Source: Narthecium ossifragum (Eukaryota; Streptophyta; Magnoliopsida; Dioscoreales; Nartheciaceae). Taken from it: a stretch of DNA of 64,000 nucleotides. The notes beneath the pieces were generated by a model. The model was given only the letters and a program-made list of their open reading frames with translations, did not search any database and was not told the origin of the DNA. Location: positions 22,425,851 through 22,489,850 of the forward strand of contig OY986973.1 in the NCBI GenBank assembly GCA_963920575.1. The letters are read 5' to 3'. Of the stretch, positions 49,397 to 59,889 are shown piece after piece; positions within the stretch are counted from its first letter, which is position 1; the number at the start of each line of letters is the position of its first letter. The translations under genes and the position numbers were made by a program.

Positions 49397-49690
49397 TTAC
49401 CCTATTTTCCCAAGAATGTCGCAAGAATAATCAAGAACAAGATAGACACGGCCGGGGCGGTGGTCGGTGATGTTGATGTAGCCGGAGGTACCGATGGCGG
49501 TGCCGGTGGACTGGTAGATGGAGGAGCAGAGGGTGGAGCCGCCGGTGAGCTGGTGGAGCTTCTTGGCTCCGTAGTAGTCGATGAGGATGTGAAGGGAGAG
49601 GACGTTGCGGAGGGTGTAGAGGGGAGATCGCGACAGGCGAGGGGAAGATCGCCAGGGGAGGTTGGGGAAGATCTGAGATCGCGCCGCCAC
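49397..49690 (-). pseudogene. chimeric frame: hAT leader fused to FLA (FAS1 domain) fragment
   Basis: A 97-codon frame. The first 24 residues (MAARSQIFPNLPWRSS...) are translated from DNA resembling the hAT leader at 12110-12240 (CTGGCGATCT, CTGTCGCGATC). From residue 25 to about 85 it is the core of a fasciclin-like arabinogalactan protein FAS1 domain: LYTLRNVLSLHILIDYYGAK, then KKLHQLTGGST and GTSGYINITD. The FAS1 domain is cut at both sides, lacking its start and its H2 YH region, and then runs into unrelated residues and a stop. FLA proteins are GPI-anchored cell-wall adhesins; this fragment has no signal peptide, so normal function is unlikely. Confidence 0.8.
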
Positions 49691-51069
49691 GGGTAGGAGA
49701 AGTGGAGATTAGGGTTAGGTGAAGATCTGAGCTCACTGGATACATATATAGTGGGTGCCCTAAAGCCTAAACCTTTAAACACGGGTTAACGGGAACCGAC
49801 CCGACCCGTTTATTCACGGGTCATAAACGGGTCGACCCGTTTATGACCCGAACCCGTTTATATCAAACCCAAACCCGTTTATCTCGGGTCGGGTCGGATC
49901 GAGTTCACGGGTCATGTCCCGAATTGCCACCCTACGCGATACGCCCATTCTGTTGCCATTGTCAACAATGAGATTCATGAATTTATCTTTGCGTTTCCAC
50001 AACTATGAAACTTCCTTAACAGTATACCACCCTGAGCACTATTTTTATATTTAAAGACAACCAATCTTTCCTTCTGAAGCTCTTGATGTAACGAAAGATT
50101 GGATTGAGCACTTTTCTTTCTCTGTACCGGTCCTTGATTGTAGTATTATATATATGTAACACCTTTAACATCAATACAATATTAAGAAGGAAATTTTTTT
50201 TGAATAATATTATTTTTAAAAAATATGATTAAAATATACCTATGAAGAAAATATTGACGAATCTATGCCTGGTTTGGCCACGTCAGCGCCACGCTGGCAT
50301 GGCCTTTCATTTTTTTAATCCTGACATTAAAGACGTAATTTCAAGTTACGTCTTTATTAATGTAGACGTAACTTAAAGTTACGTCTTTGACCGTTCCCTC
50401 CCCGCTGGAAGCCAAGGGCGGGCGGGGAAGAGTGGTCACTACTAAGCCGTAACTTGGAGTTACGTCTATATTAATAAAGACGTAACTCCAAGTTACGTCT
50501 TCCATCGTCATCAACCCCGCGGCCGCGGGCCCTTCTCCTTTCCCCCAGCCGGTCTCTCCTCCTTCCCCACCCGGGCTCTCCTCCTTCTCCTCTTCCCGGC
50601 GCTCTCCGCCAGTCTCCGGCGCATCTGGTCGGCGCTCCGCCCGCGACCCGCGGCTCCCCTCCCCCCACATTTCCGTCCATCCACTCCTTCAAGAGGAGTT
50701 AAATCTTGAAATTTGCCGGCGATTTTCCGACCAAATTCTTCAAGATCCTTTGGCCATTCTCCATCTTACTTTCCAGTAAGTTTTTTATCTTGAAATTTTA
50801 GTTGTTGTTGTTGTTGTGTGAGATTTAGGGTTTAGATAGTGAAATTAGGGTTTTTTTTATAGCATGCCTATTTTTTATTCGAAAATTCATTTTTTAATCC
50901 TGCTGGTATGATGATTTGGATAGTGGCATTGTTGATAAATTTCATAAATTTTGAGTATTAATTCAATTAGATTATATGAAACATGTTTTTCATAGAAATT
51001 TTTACTATTAACTTGTAATTTCTTTCTAATCGACTCATAATTGTCATCATATTTGTGTTATTTATAGTG

Positions 51070-53177
51070 ATGGATAATGGCATTGTTCCACTATTGTGTC
51101 GGATGGACGGAAATGTGGAATTAAAGGGTAATGCGGGTGATATTGAGTACATAGATGGCCGAATCAAACCAAGTAGGATACGGAAAAATGCAAGTTATGC
51201 GGATTTAAAGGCTTTAATGTTTGATTTAACTGGATACAATCCAAACTATTTCGACATTCGCATAACTTGTAGATATCCAATGGGAGAAAGCATGTATTGC
51301 GGTGTAGAAATAAAGGATGATAGTGATACTAGTGGCATTCTTAGCCTCTATCCAGTCATTCCAAGTATACAATTGTTCTTGGTGAAAATTGGTGTCGAAG
51401 TCAACAATAACCCTCCAAATAATACGGCATTTGATGAATTTACACGCCTACTACAACGAGAATATGATTCAACGGATAACGTCTCTCTTGGGTCTTATGG
51501 TGCTCCCATCTTCGGACACCAGACATCGCAGTAAGTAATTTATTGTCAAACATGTAATTTTATATCTTGGTTTGCCCTTGTTCATGAGTTCGCTTGTGTA
51601 TGAACATGCAGGCCTTACCGGCAGGAGGATACATGGTTGACTCCTGAATACACGCAAACTACTCCGGGTACAAACATAGGACATGACCCGTCGAGTTTGC
51701 TCGGAGGCCACCAATATGATGATGACAATGTCAGTAGCGGCCATGGAGATGCTTCTATGCCTTCAACATCTCGAAGCCCCTTGATAGATGTTGATGTCGA
51801 GGATCATGTTGACGATTGGATCGATAATACTGCACTGAGCAACGAGCCAACACGTCATGATGAAGGTATTGATGATCCAATGTCGCTTACTCCAACACAG
51901 TACGAGGAGGAGTTACCAGATGAATTCCCAAATGATGAGTGGGTCGACCGAATGACAATGAATAATACCATACCCGTGGTATTTGAAGACCCGACCCCGT
52001 TCGATGGTGAATTCTATAAAAAGCAAATATTCGAGACCAAGGCATCACTTATGCATGCTCTTCAACAGTACGAGCTTCGGAGGTTTGCAGAACATCTCAA
52101 GTCCGGGCCGAAGGTGTTGACCGTCAAGTGCTGTAATCCTGATTGTTTCTGGCGTTTGCATGCGTCTACTTATAAGGAAACATCTTACTTTCAGGTACAG
52201 AGCACTCATTGCATTTAGTGTAGAGCACTCATTGCGTTTAGTGTCAAGTGTCGTAATCCTAAAGGAAACATCTTACTTTCAGGTGAAGAGTTACGGTGGT
52301 TCACATACATGTCTTCCAGCGATTCTGTATGAGGCACTTTGCAGACAACTTCAGAAGCAAGTTCAAGGATGATAATTTGTATAGCTTATTTTGGGCTGCA
52401 GCAAAGAAGATCCACAAGGAGGCATTTTATAAGATCATGGATGGAATTAAAAAAGTTAAGCCAGAAGCTTATCAGTGGCTCGTTACTGCAGAGCCACCAG
52501 AAACTTGGGCGTTGTCCCATGATAATAACAAACGGTTTGGCTCAATGACCACCAATTGGTCTGAAATTTTGAATAATGGTTTGAAAGGTGTACGGGGTAT
52601 GCCTATTAAAGCATTAGTGGCCAAGACCTTTGAAAGGATGAACGACCTCTTCAAGCGCCGTCGTCGTGAGGGCCAAGCAATGACTGGTGAGTTGACACCA
52701 ATAGTTGAAGATGTACTACACAAGCATTGCATACTAGCCCAATCATGTCATGTGCAATCATTTGACGGCGGTGAGTACACGGTGATAGAACGACATGAGA
52801 TTACATTTACTGTCAAGTTATCTGGACAGGAAGGGACATGCAGTTGTGGACAATTTCAGATGATGCTTTATCCATGCCCGCACATTCTAGCCGTATGCGG
52901 TGACATATCGATCAGGGCTTCAGCGTACGATTTCGTTTCATCGTTTTACACCTCCAGCATGTACAAACAAACATATGCAACTCATTTCCATCCTATTCGT
53001 GGAGATCAACACTGGCCGGAAGTCGAAGAGTACACATTGCTTCCCCCACATGTGCGGAGGCCGGCTGGGCGTCCGAGGAGTACAAGGTTGCCGTACGAGG
53101 GTGAGCCTGGTCCGATTTCTCCAGACGTACTTTGGGACCAGGACAAGCACCGCTCCGCGGCGGTTTGGGATGGCCAG
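51070..53177 (+). pseudogene. mudrA-like transposase lacking the DDE core
   Basis: Exons 51070-51530 and 51612-52194 encode the N-terminal region (MDNGIVPLLCRMDGN) and the MuDR DNA-binding-type domain (FYKKQIFETKASLMHALQQY, then CCNPDCFWRLHAS). Exon material from about 52318 to 53177 encodes the C-terminal part, from RFCMRHFADNFRSKF to a SWIM zinc finger (CSCGQFQMMLYPCPHILAVC). Between them, about 52195-52317, there are only scrambled repeats. The whole MULE DDE domain, normally some 250-300 residues, is absent, and the two halves are in different frames with a stop at 52216. The protein cannot be a transposase. The 3' half splices in frame to the PMD exons. Confidence 0.88.
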
Positions 53178-53264
53178 GTAAATGTTACATATAGCATTTA
53201 TTGTTATTAAGTTTAATATTTTAATATTTGTATTTGATAGCTAACATTTATAATTTACATACAG

Positions 53265-55284
53265 GATGACGATGACCTCGGCCTTAAGTGTACAGAGCAC
53301 TCATTGCGTTTACAGTCTTGGCGGATTGTGGATGAGCGCCAGATAGATTTGCTTCGGCGTTCGGGGTTTTATGTTGTCAGTAGACTGCTACCGATTCGAC
53401 TTGATCGTTGTTTGATCACAGCGCTAGTGGAGCGATGGCGACCAGAGACTACTACTTTCCACTTGCGCCACGGGGAGATGACGATCACATTGCAAGATGT
53501 TGGGATACTGATGGGTTTACCTGTTGATGGCGCGGTAGTTTCAGGGAGCACGTCAGGCATTTGGCATGACATATGCTTGGAGCTGCTCGGTGCTGTACCC
53601 GCGGAGGGCCGACCGACTATGCTTGAGTTGTCGTGGCTACGCTCTACTTTCGGATATATTGGACCAGATGCCACGGATCAATTTGTATATCAGGCTACAC
53701 GCGCCTACATTTTATATGTGTTGGGTTGTTTAGTCGTACCTGATGTGAGTGGCTCCAGGGTAAGTACAATTGCCTATTTATATTTTATTTATCTATCTAT
53801 TGGATCAACTAACATTGTCTTTCAATTGTAGGTACATATGAAGTATCTACCTTTGTTGCATGACTTGGATATATGTGGACAGTATGCTTGGGGGGCGGCG
53901 TGCCTAGCACATCTCTTTTGGGAGCTATGTAAAGCTTCACAAAGAGGAAAGCATGAGATTTCTGAATGCCTTTACCTGTTACAGGTGATTTATCATTTAA
54001 ATATTATATATAGTTGCTTTAAATATTTTATCTTATACCTAATATGGAGTTGTTTTCACAGGTATGGTCATGGGAGCACCTCCATATAGGACGGCCTGAT
54101 CTAATGCCACGACGACCACTAGCTACCCAAGAGCAAAATGAGGAGCGTGATTTGCATATCCTTGAAGGCCCCTTAGCAATCCAGTACGAAGTCTTGATTT
54201 TTTTAAAATATTTTTTTAATATTTTGTTAGCATTAGCACCGAACTATTTATGTGTAATGTAGATGGACAGCACCACACAGCGGTAGAGGGAACCCGCATG
54301 GCCGTTATTTAGCTTACTACAGAGAACAGTTGGATAGGCAGCTGTCATCCCAGGTATTCTTTTTCACGATCCACGATTTTGCTACCTACTTTAATGTTGA
54401 TGTGATCTAACTGAGTTCGTATTTTAAATTTTAGATTATATGGTATCCATACGCACCGCAGCGTCTAGCACAATTACCGGACCTTTGCACTGCGGGGTTT
54501 GCTGTCTGGAGGAGTCATGTGCCGCTCATATGCTTTGATGTTGTGGAGATGCACCATGCACTACGGGTGATGCGGCAGTTTGGCCTGCGACAAGAGATAC
54601 CGCCCTCGGTGACAGAGAGACTATCGCGTGCAAGCCGTCGGGGCAATGCTACTGCGGACCGGGTCAGTATGCATCACCAGTATATCACCCAATGGGAGGA
54701 ACGACACCAGAGGATCATTGACGGTGCAGTGGACGATGGTGAGGATCCTGCAGCATATTTACAGTGGTATTGGGGGATCACCAGGCGGTATGTCAGTAGG
54801 CCTAGATTGGAGGACAGAATGGCCTTTCAGCCGAACATACACCTGCTACGGAAGCTGGTAAATATAATTTGTTCTTTAGTAATTAATTCTTATATTATGT
54901 TAATCTAACTAAACTTTCTTAACTCGTCATGAACAGTATGACACAGCCGAGGAGAATTACATGCTGTGTCGCGACCGTTCTGGAGAGGAGCTCGCCGATC
55001 GTTTGACACCGGTATTCTACTCTATGATGGAGGATTTGCGGATTTGCGGCGGAGATCCTGTCAGTTCACAACAGTCGCAACAGACTACTGGTCAGACTCC
55101 TTTCTATGACATACCTATATCTCAAGATATACCATCATCATATCCAGTCATGGGCACGACAGAGGAGGATTCGGAGGGACATGATGAACAAGATGTCGGT
55201 GTCGGTGCTACGATGGGGAGAGGGGAGGCTGGACCGTCGAGGAAGAAAGGGATGGCAGTGAAGAAAAGAACTTGGAGATTGTGA
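53265..55284 (+). CDS. plant mobile domain (PMD, MAIN/MAIL-like) coding region of the MULE
   Basis: Six exons join with consistent phases and no stop: 53265-53759, 53832-53984, 54062-54183, 54263-54353, 54435-54857 and 54937-55284 (about 544 codons). Landmarks are the PMD start region RRSGFYVVSRLLPIRLDRCL and ITLQDVGILMGLPVDG, the core AWGAACLAHLFWELCKAS, LQVWSWEHLHIGRP and the C-terminal IIWYPYAP. The first exon is preceded by the transposase 3' half (donor at 53178), so in intact relatives this is probably a transposase-PMD fusion. The tail is acidic/Ser-rich and ends in basic residues (GPSRKKGMAVKKRTWRL). PMD proteins such as MAIN and MAIL1 act in gene silencing and genome stability; what the transposon-borne forms do is unclear. 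Confidence 0.82.
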
Positions 55285-56064
55285 TTGTCTTCTATTGTAA
55301 ATTTGGTATTTTTTGGTTAATGGTTTGTGACCATTTAGAGATGTTAATTATGTTTGATGTAAACGATTTTGATTTATATAAAGACTGTGTATGGTTGTGA
55401 ATGGGGTGGGTGAGTGTTTAGATGTGAATGGGGTGGGTGGGTGTTTAGATGTGAATGGGGTGGGTTGGTGTTTAGATGTGATTTGTAAAACATGTATTTT
55501 TGTGATTGTATGGTTGTACAGAGCGAAAAAAAAAAACTGGAGTTTGCTGTGAGCACCAACTAAGACGTAACTTCAAGTTACGTCTTAGTTGGTGAACCCA
55601 GGGAAAAGGTTCCAGATAAGACGTAACTTGGAGTTACGTCTATAATATAGACGTAACTCCAAGTTACGTCTTAGTGATGACCACTCTTCCCCGCCCGCCC
55701 TTGGCTTCCAGCGGGGAGGGAACGGTCAAAGACGTAACTTCAAGTTACGTCTATATTAATAAAGACGTAACTTCAAACTTGAAGTTACGTCTTTAATGCC
55801 AGGATTAAAAAAATGAAAAGCCACGCCAGCGTGGCGCTGACGTGGCCAAACCAGGCATACATCCATGAATATTTTCTTCATAGGCATATTTTAATAACAT
55901 TTTTTTTAAAATAATATCATTTAAAAAAAAATTCCTATTAAGAATTCAGCTTCTATATGGTATCAGATTAAGGTCCTTTCCAATCATGCCGTTTATTGCC
56001 ACAGCCGAGACGTCTCATGATGCATAGATGAAGTTGTAGCGTTTATACACTAATCGTTCACACA

Positions 56065-56914
56065 GGGTGTGTTTGGATAGCAGGGAATGGGATGGATTAG
56101 ATGGAATGGGGGAATGAGCGGATTCCGCTAGCCCATCCTCATGTTTGGCTCATTTTGTCATTTGGAATCGGCGGAATCCGACCCACGTCGGATTCCAAAA
56201 ATTTGGAATCGCGGCGTCCGCTCGAATCGAGTGGACGCCGCCGCTGTCCATCCGCGGATCCCGAATTTGAGATTTCCCTTAATGACTATTTTACCCATTG
56301 ATATTTAAAATGGCTATATTTATCATAACTTTAAATATACATGTTAAAACTTTATGAAATTAGTCTCATTGGAAAGACATCATCGATATCTTCGTTATGG
56401 GACCAATATTGAGTATTTTTTAAAGCAAATATTTGATGTAATTTAATTTATAAAATCATTTAATATATTATAATTTAAATTATACCTGAATTTTTAATAA
56501 TTTTGATAAATCATTTTACATGATTAGATGCATTCAAAGAATTAATTTGACCTAAATTTTCAATAATTTCGATCAATCATATTTCGTGGGTATTGTTATT
56601 ATTATAATAAAAAACAAGTCTTAATTTGAAGAAAACTTAAAATTTTATTATTAACATGCTGTCAAAATTCACTTGGTTCCAATTCAGAGATTTATGAATC
56701 AAACACCATAATCCACAAAATTAGCAGATTCAGCTCATTCATAATAGATAAGCCAAATGCCAGAATCAACAGATTCAGCTCATCCCATACAGACTAACCA
56801 AACAACAGAACCAAAATCCACAGAATCACCAGATTCAACTCATTCCCCAATCAGCTAATTCCACAGATTCCTCATTCAGCTAATTCATCAGATTCAGGTT
56901 TGCCAAACGCACTC
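56065..56914. mobile_element. possible small DNA transposon
   Basis: The left end GGGTGTGTTTGGAT and right end CCAAACGCACTC form an imperfect inverted pair about 850 bp apart. The right third has repeated AGATTCAGCTCATTC/CAGATTCA words. No target duplication is clear. Confidence 0.45.
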
Positions 56915-56940
56915 GAGCCATGCAATTGAAGAAAGAATTT

Positions 56941-57570
56941 GAAAGTCCAAGAGGTTAGGATCGACAGAATTAACTCTGATTCAGCGTGGTTCACGCTCTG
57001 TCAGTGAGTTTCTTCATGCGGTCAAGACCATTGCCGATGAGCTTGCTGTCATCGACAAGCCCCTTTCGGCCCAACGGCCTTGGTGCTGAAGTCCAAGATA
57101 TTGCTGCTCCCATTTGTGCTCAGGAGACCTCTTTGCCATTTAATGAGTCCTATATCAAGCGACTTAGATCAGTTGGCTACCGCTCTTTTCGCTACCGCTA
57201 ATTTCACACAACGGCGCTCAAACAACCAGAACAAGTACAACAAGAAAAATTCCAAGAATCGGTCCAATCGCAACAATGCCCACCAAGACAAGCAGAACCA
57301 CAGCTCAGTAGTTTCGCCTCCTGTTAAGTCTCATCCTGGTTTCGCCACTGAATGCATCTATCAATTGCGCCACCACGACCACCTCAACCAAGCAGAACTG
57401 GCTTGTTGACTTTGCGGCATCACATAACATCACCCCAGATCTAAACAATTTGTCCATCCACTCTGAATATGATAGAACAGACGAAGTGGTCGTCGTTGAT
57501 GGTTCGGGTTTGAAAGTCACACATATTGGTTCTGTATCCTTACCAAATATTTTTTATGACCATTTTGATC
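56941..57570 (+). pseudogene. Ty1/copia retrotransposon gag-protease fragment
   Basis: Disconnected frames encode a gag-like segment (about 56976-57060, LIQRGSRSVSEFLHAVKT) and, near 57390-57540, a protease-type region (NWLVDFAASHNITPD, then VVDGSGLKVTHIGS). Frames shift several times and there is no integrase, reverse transcriptase or LTR nearby. It is a dead fragment. Confidence 0.75.
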
Positions 57571-57898
57571 TCTATTCTTAATTGTTGAATAGAAAGGCTC
57601 TTGTGTTGCTATCACGAAATTATAGCTAATTGGAATACAATGTGAGTGAGAATATGATCATGTTATGTCATTTGATGCAATCTCATTTAAGCTGGTGAAA
57701 GAAACCATTGGACACTTTCTTAGTTCCATCCATGATAGATAGGTCAAACAGGAAGGAATCTGCAACCCTAAGATTATGGTGCCAATCTCAGCATATCAGG
57801 CCATGTAGCTGGGAATCTGGGATCGTGTTCTAGTGACTTCAATTATGTTATGATATGTTTACTATTTTAGGAGTTTGTGCCCGTCATGTCTCCAAACC
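57571..57898. other. junk between copia fragment and unit 3
   Basis: No gene or element end seen; it may be further degraded retrotransposon. Confidence 0.4.
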
Positions 57899-57909
57899 AT
57901 CAGCCTTCA

Positions 57910-58005
57910 TATCCACTCTTCGCCGGATGTGGGCTTCTGAACCCCTTTCTGGAAAGCAGGGTGTCGATTGCCATTGGTGCCGTCGCCGTCGCCGGGAGCA
58001 GCCAT
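57910..58005 (-). pseudogene. 5' stub of the Pro/Gly-rich gene
   Basis: The start MAAPGDGDGTNGNR... and the following PF-Q-K-G motif match the first 30 or so codons of the 30.2-kb gene; similarity then stops at about 57905. The promoter block upstream is intact, so it could still be transcribed into unrelated sequence. Confidence 0.75.
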
Positions 58006-58230
58006 GGTTTGGGATTCGCGGGCGATTAGTTTTGAAAATGGAGGGAGTGGAGGGGTCTGTTAATCGGATTCGGGTCGGTTTCTATCCTCTCTTCAAGAAA
58101 CGATCCATTAGTGAGGATGCGGTGCGTTACGGTTGAATGGAGATTGGTCCGCCTGATTCTCTGATCGTTGGATCGAGATCAGACGGCTATTTCGATGCTT
58201 TTAAGTAAAGAAGTAATATATATACATATA

Positions 58231-58553
58231 TAGAGAGAGAGAGAAATTTTCAAGAAGGAACCGGTTCCTTAACTGTTATATAGAGAACTCTGATCCTGGC
58301 CGTCCGATCTCATCCGACGGCCAGGATCAGATCAGGGGAGTTAACACCCCCCTCCCCCCAGCCCATCCTCCTCCCTCCCATTCACTTGATCCCTCGCCCG
58401 TGCCCTACACATCGCCGCCGACGACCTCGCCCCGGCCTCCCTCGACCTCCGCCCTCGAGCTTCTACAACCACCGCCGACGACTCCACCCTCAAGTTTCGA
58501 CGACCTCCTCCCTGGATCTCCAGTGTCCCTAAGTGCCGTGCCGACCTTCTATA
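58231..58553. mobile_element. insertion in the (TA)n tract of unit 3
   Basis: Relative to unit 1, about 320 bp are inserted in the same (TA)n tract that hosts the long-TIR element in unit 2. It contains GA repeats, a perfect inverted repeat GATCCTGGCCGTC/GACGGCCAGGATC (about 58290-58330) and a C-rich half. No terminal repeats or coding sequence seen, so its class is unknown. Confidence 0.55.
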
Positions 58554-59700
58554 TAGTTTTGGGAGTTGAAAATAATTATCACCATTTTGTAACCGCCATT
58601 ATGCAAATATAATCTTTTAAGAGTTTATAATTGAAGAATTCTTGAAAGACTGTAGCCTGTCTTTTACCTTAGAAAAGAATTAGGAACAAAAATAACTTTC
58701 TGCCTTTCAACAGTGATTCTTCGTATAAATTATGGATTATGGCTATAGCAAAAGCTTTGTTGGTGCAGGCAATGGCCTCTGGATCCATGCCTGGGCTACT
58801 GTTTTGACTCTTTGAGTCAGTCCTATTTTGTTACATGTAACGGGAAGACTAGCCTGTTTAATTAGCGCTAGTCGGTCTCGTTACTTTTGGTCCTGGGAGG
58901 GCGGCTATGGCCCTCCTTTTTTGACCGTCTGATGTAAATAGCATTGTTCCAATAATCTAATCTTCGGACTCAACTCATAAAAAATAAAAAAAAACCCCGC
59001 TTTGTTGGTACTTGGATGGTTTGGATATAACAAATATAAGGATACGCCTCTTTTGCACATAAACCTGTCACAGCCCACAGGCTTATCAAATCCAGAAATA
59101 AAAGAAGAAAACACAAAAAAACCTCAATAAAAATTTTTTAGCCACGTGATGCAAGAGCAAAAAAACCCAAACACGCCACTTTCTTCCTATGCAAGAGCAA
59201 TTCTCCAACAAATACTCAAAAACTATACCTATTGGCAGTGAAAAAAGACATTGTTGGCAGTACTAACATCACCATATTGTCCCCAGGGGGAAGGGAAGGG
59301 GGGCAAAAAAAAAAGAAAAACATCACTATATTGTCACATTATCTATCTCTGATTACAAGCAAGACAAGTGCTTCACAAATTCTGCATGCATGCATGCAAA
59401 TGCGCATAGAGAGAGAGAGAGAGAGATCCTCTCATTTATCAGGAGATTCAATGCAGCTTGATGTATCTCCACCAAATCTTCCATTTCCATAAACTCAAAC
59501 TTGCCTAAAGAAAATTCATCTCACCTTGCCTCAAACTTTAAGCAAATGCTCTTACAAAAGAATCTCAAAAATGCTCTCACTGAACCTTTTCTCAGATTCG
59601 CAATCTTGCGTGGATTCAGTAATCTCAAAGATGACGCCAGAGGCTCTGTTCATGATAAATCGCATCTTTCTGGCAACACCTTGCATCAGAAATCGTCTCC
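58554..59700. other. intergenic part of unit 3
   Basis: No gene. It is a close match to 32215-33293. It contains an extra 200-bp stretch at about 58768-59000 absent from unit 1, and a (GA)n run at 59408-59427. Confidence 0.55.
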
Positions 59701-59889
59701 ATGAAGGTGGAAGACATGGCCTACTGTGCAATTGTGACGGCATTCATCTTGATAAATGCAGTAATCTATCTCCACATCTTATTCGAGAAGATGCCACCTG
59801 CCGTCTGGATGCTATGGGCCTACGGTGCCGTCATGACTTCAGTCATGGCCTTCCTCGTCTACCTTGCCATCACTAGGGCAGAGTGCTGA
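59701..59889 (+). CDS. small two-pass membrane protein (62 aa), unidentified
   Basis: The frame starts MKVEDMAYCAIVTAFILINA, with one hydrophobic helix at about residues 8-27 and a second at about 37-58 (MLWAYGAVMTSVMAFLVYLA), linked by a short loop FEKMPPAV. The end is ITRAEC. The codons look used rather than random, and the duplicated copy at 33294 has decayed while this one has not. I recognise no family. It could be a genuine small protein gene, an exon of a longer gene, or chance. Confidence 0.45.
   Translation: MKVEDMAYCAIVTAFILINAVIYLHILFEKMPPAVWMLWAYGAVMTSVMAFLVYLAITRAEC

Larger units (their letters stand above)
47824..49934 (-). mobile_element. hAT copy with captured host sequence (Pack-hAT)
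   Basis: A 2.1-kb element in reverse orientation. Its 5' end (49934 leftward to about 49780) and 3' end (47824 to about 48475) match the 11.7-16.5 kb hAT, including the last transposase exon, its intron and the terminal repeats (TTGCCACCCTA on one side, a degenerate GTGACAATTCGGG on the other). The transposase body is missing and replaced by about 1.2 kb of unrelated DNA that includes an arabinogalactan-protein gene fragment. No target duplication is visible. It lies upstream of CHMP1. Confidence 0.85.
50189..55936 (+). mobile_element. Mutator-like element carrying a plant mobile domain gene
   Basis: A 5.75-kb element flanked by the direct repeat ATTAAGAA (50181-50188 and 55937-55944). The terminal inverted repeats are about 320 bp and contain four to five copies per end of a palindrome of the type ACGTAACTTGGAGTTACGT. 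Inside are the N-terminal and C-terminal parts of a mudrA-like transposase without its catalytic core, followed by a plant mobile domain (PMD) coding region. MULEs that carry PMD genes are known in plants; the deletion is specific to this copy. Confidence 0.93.
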
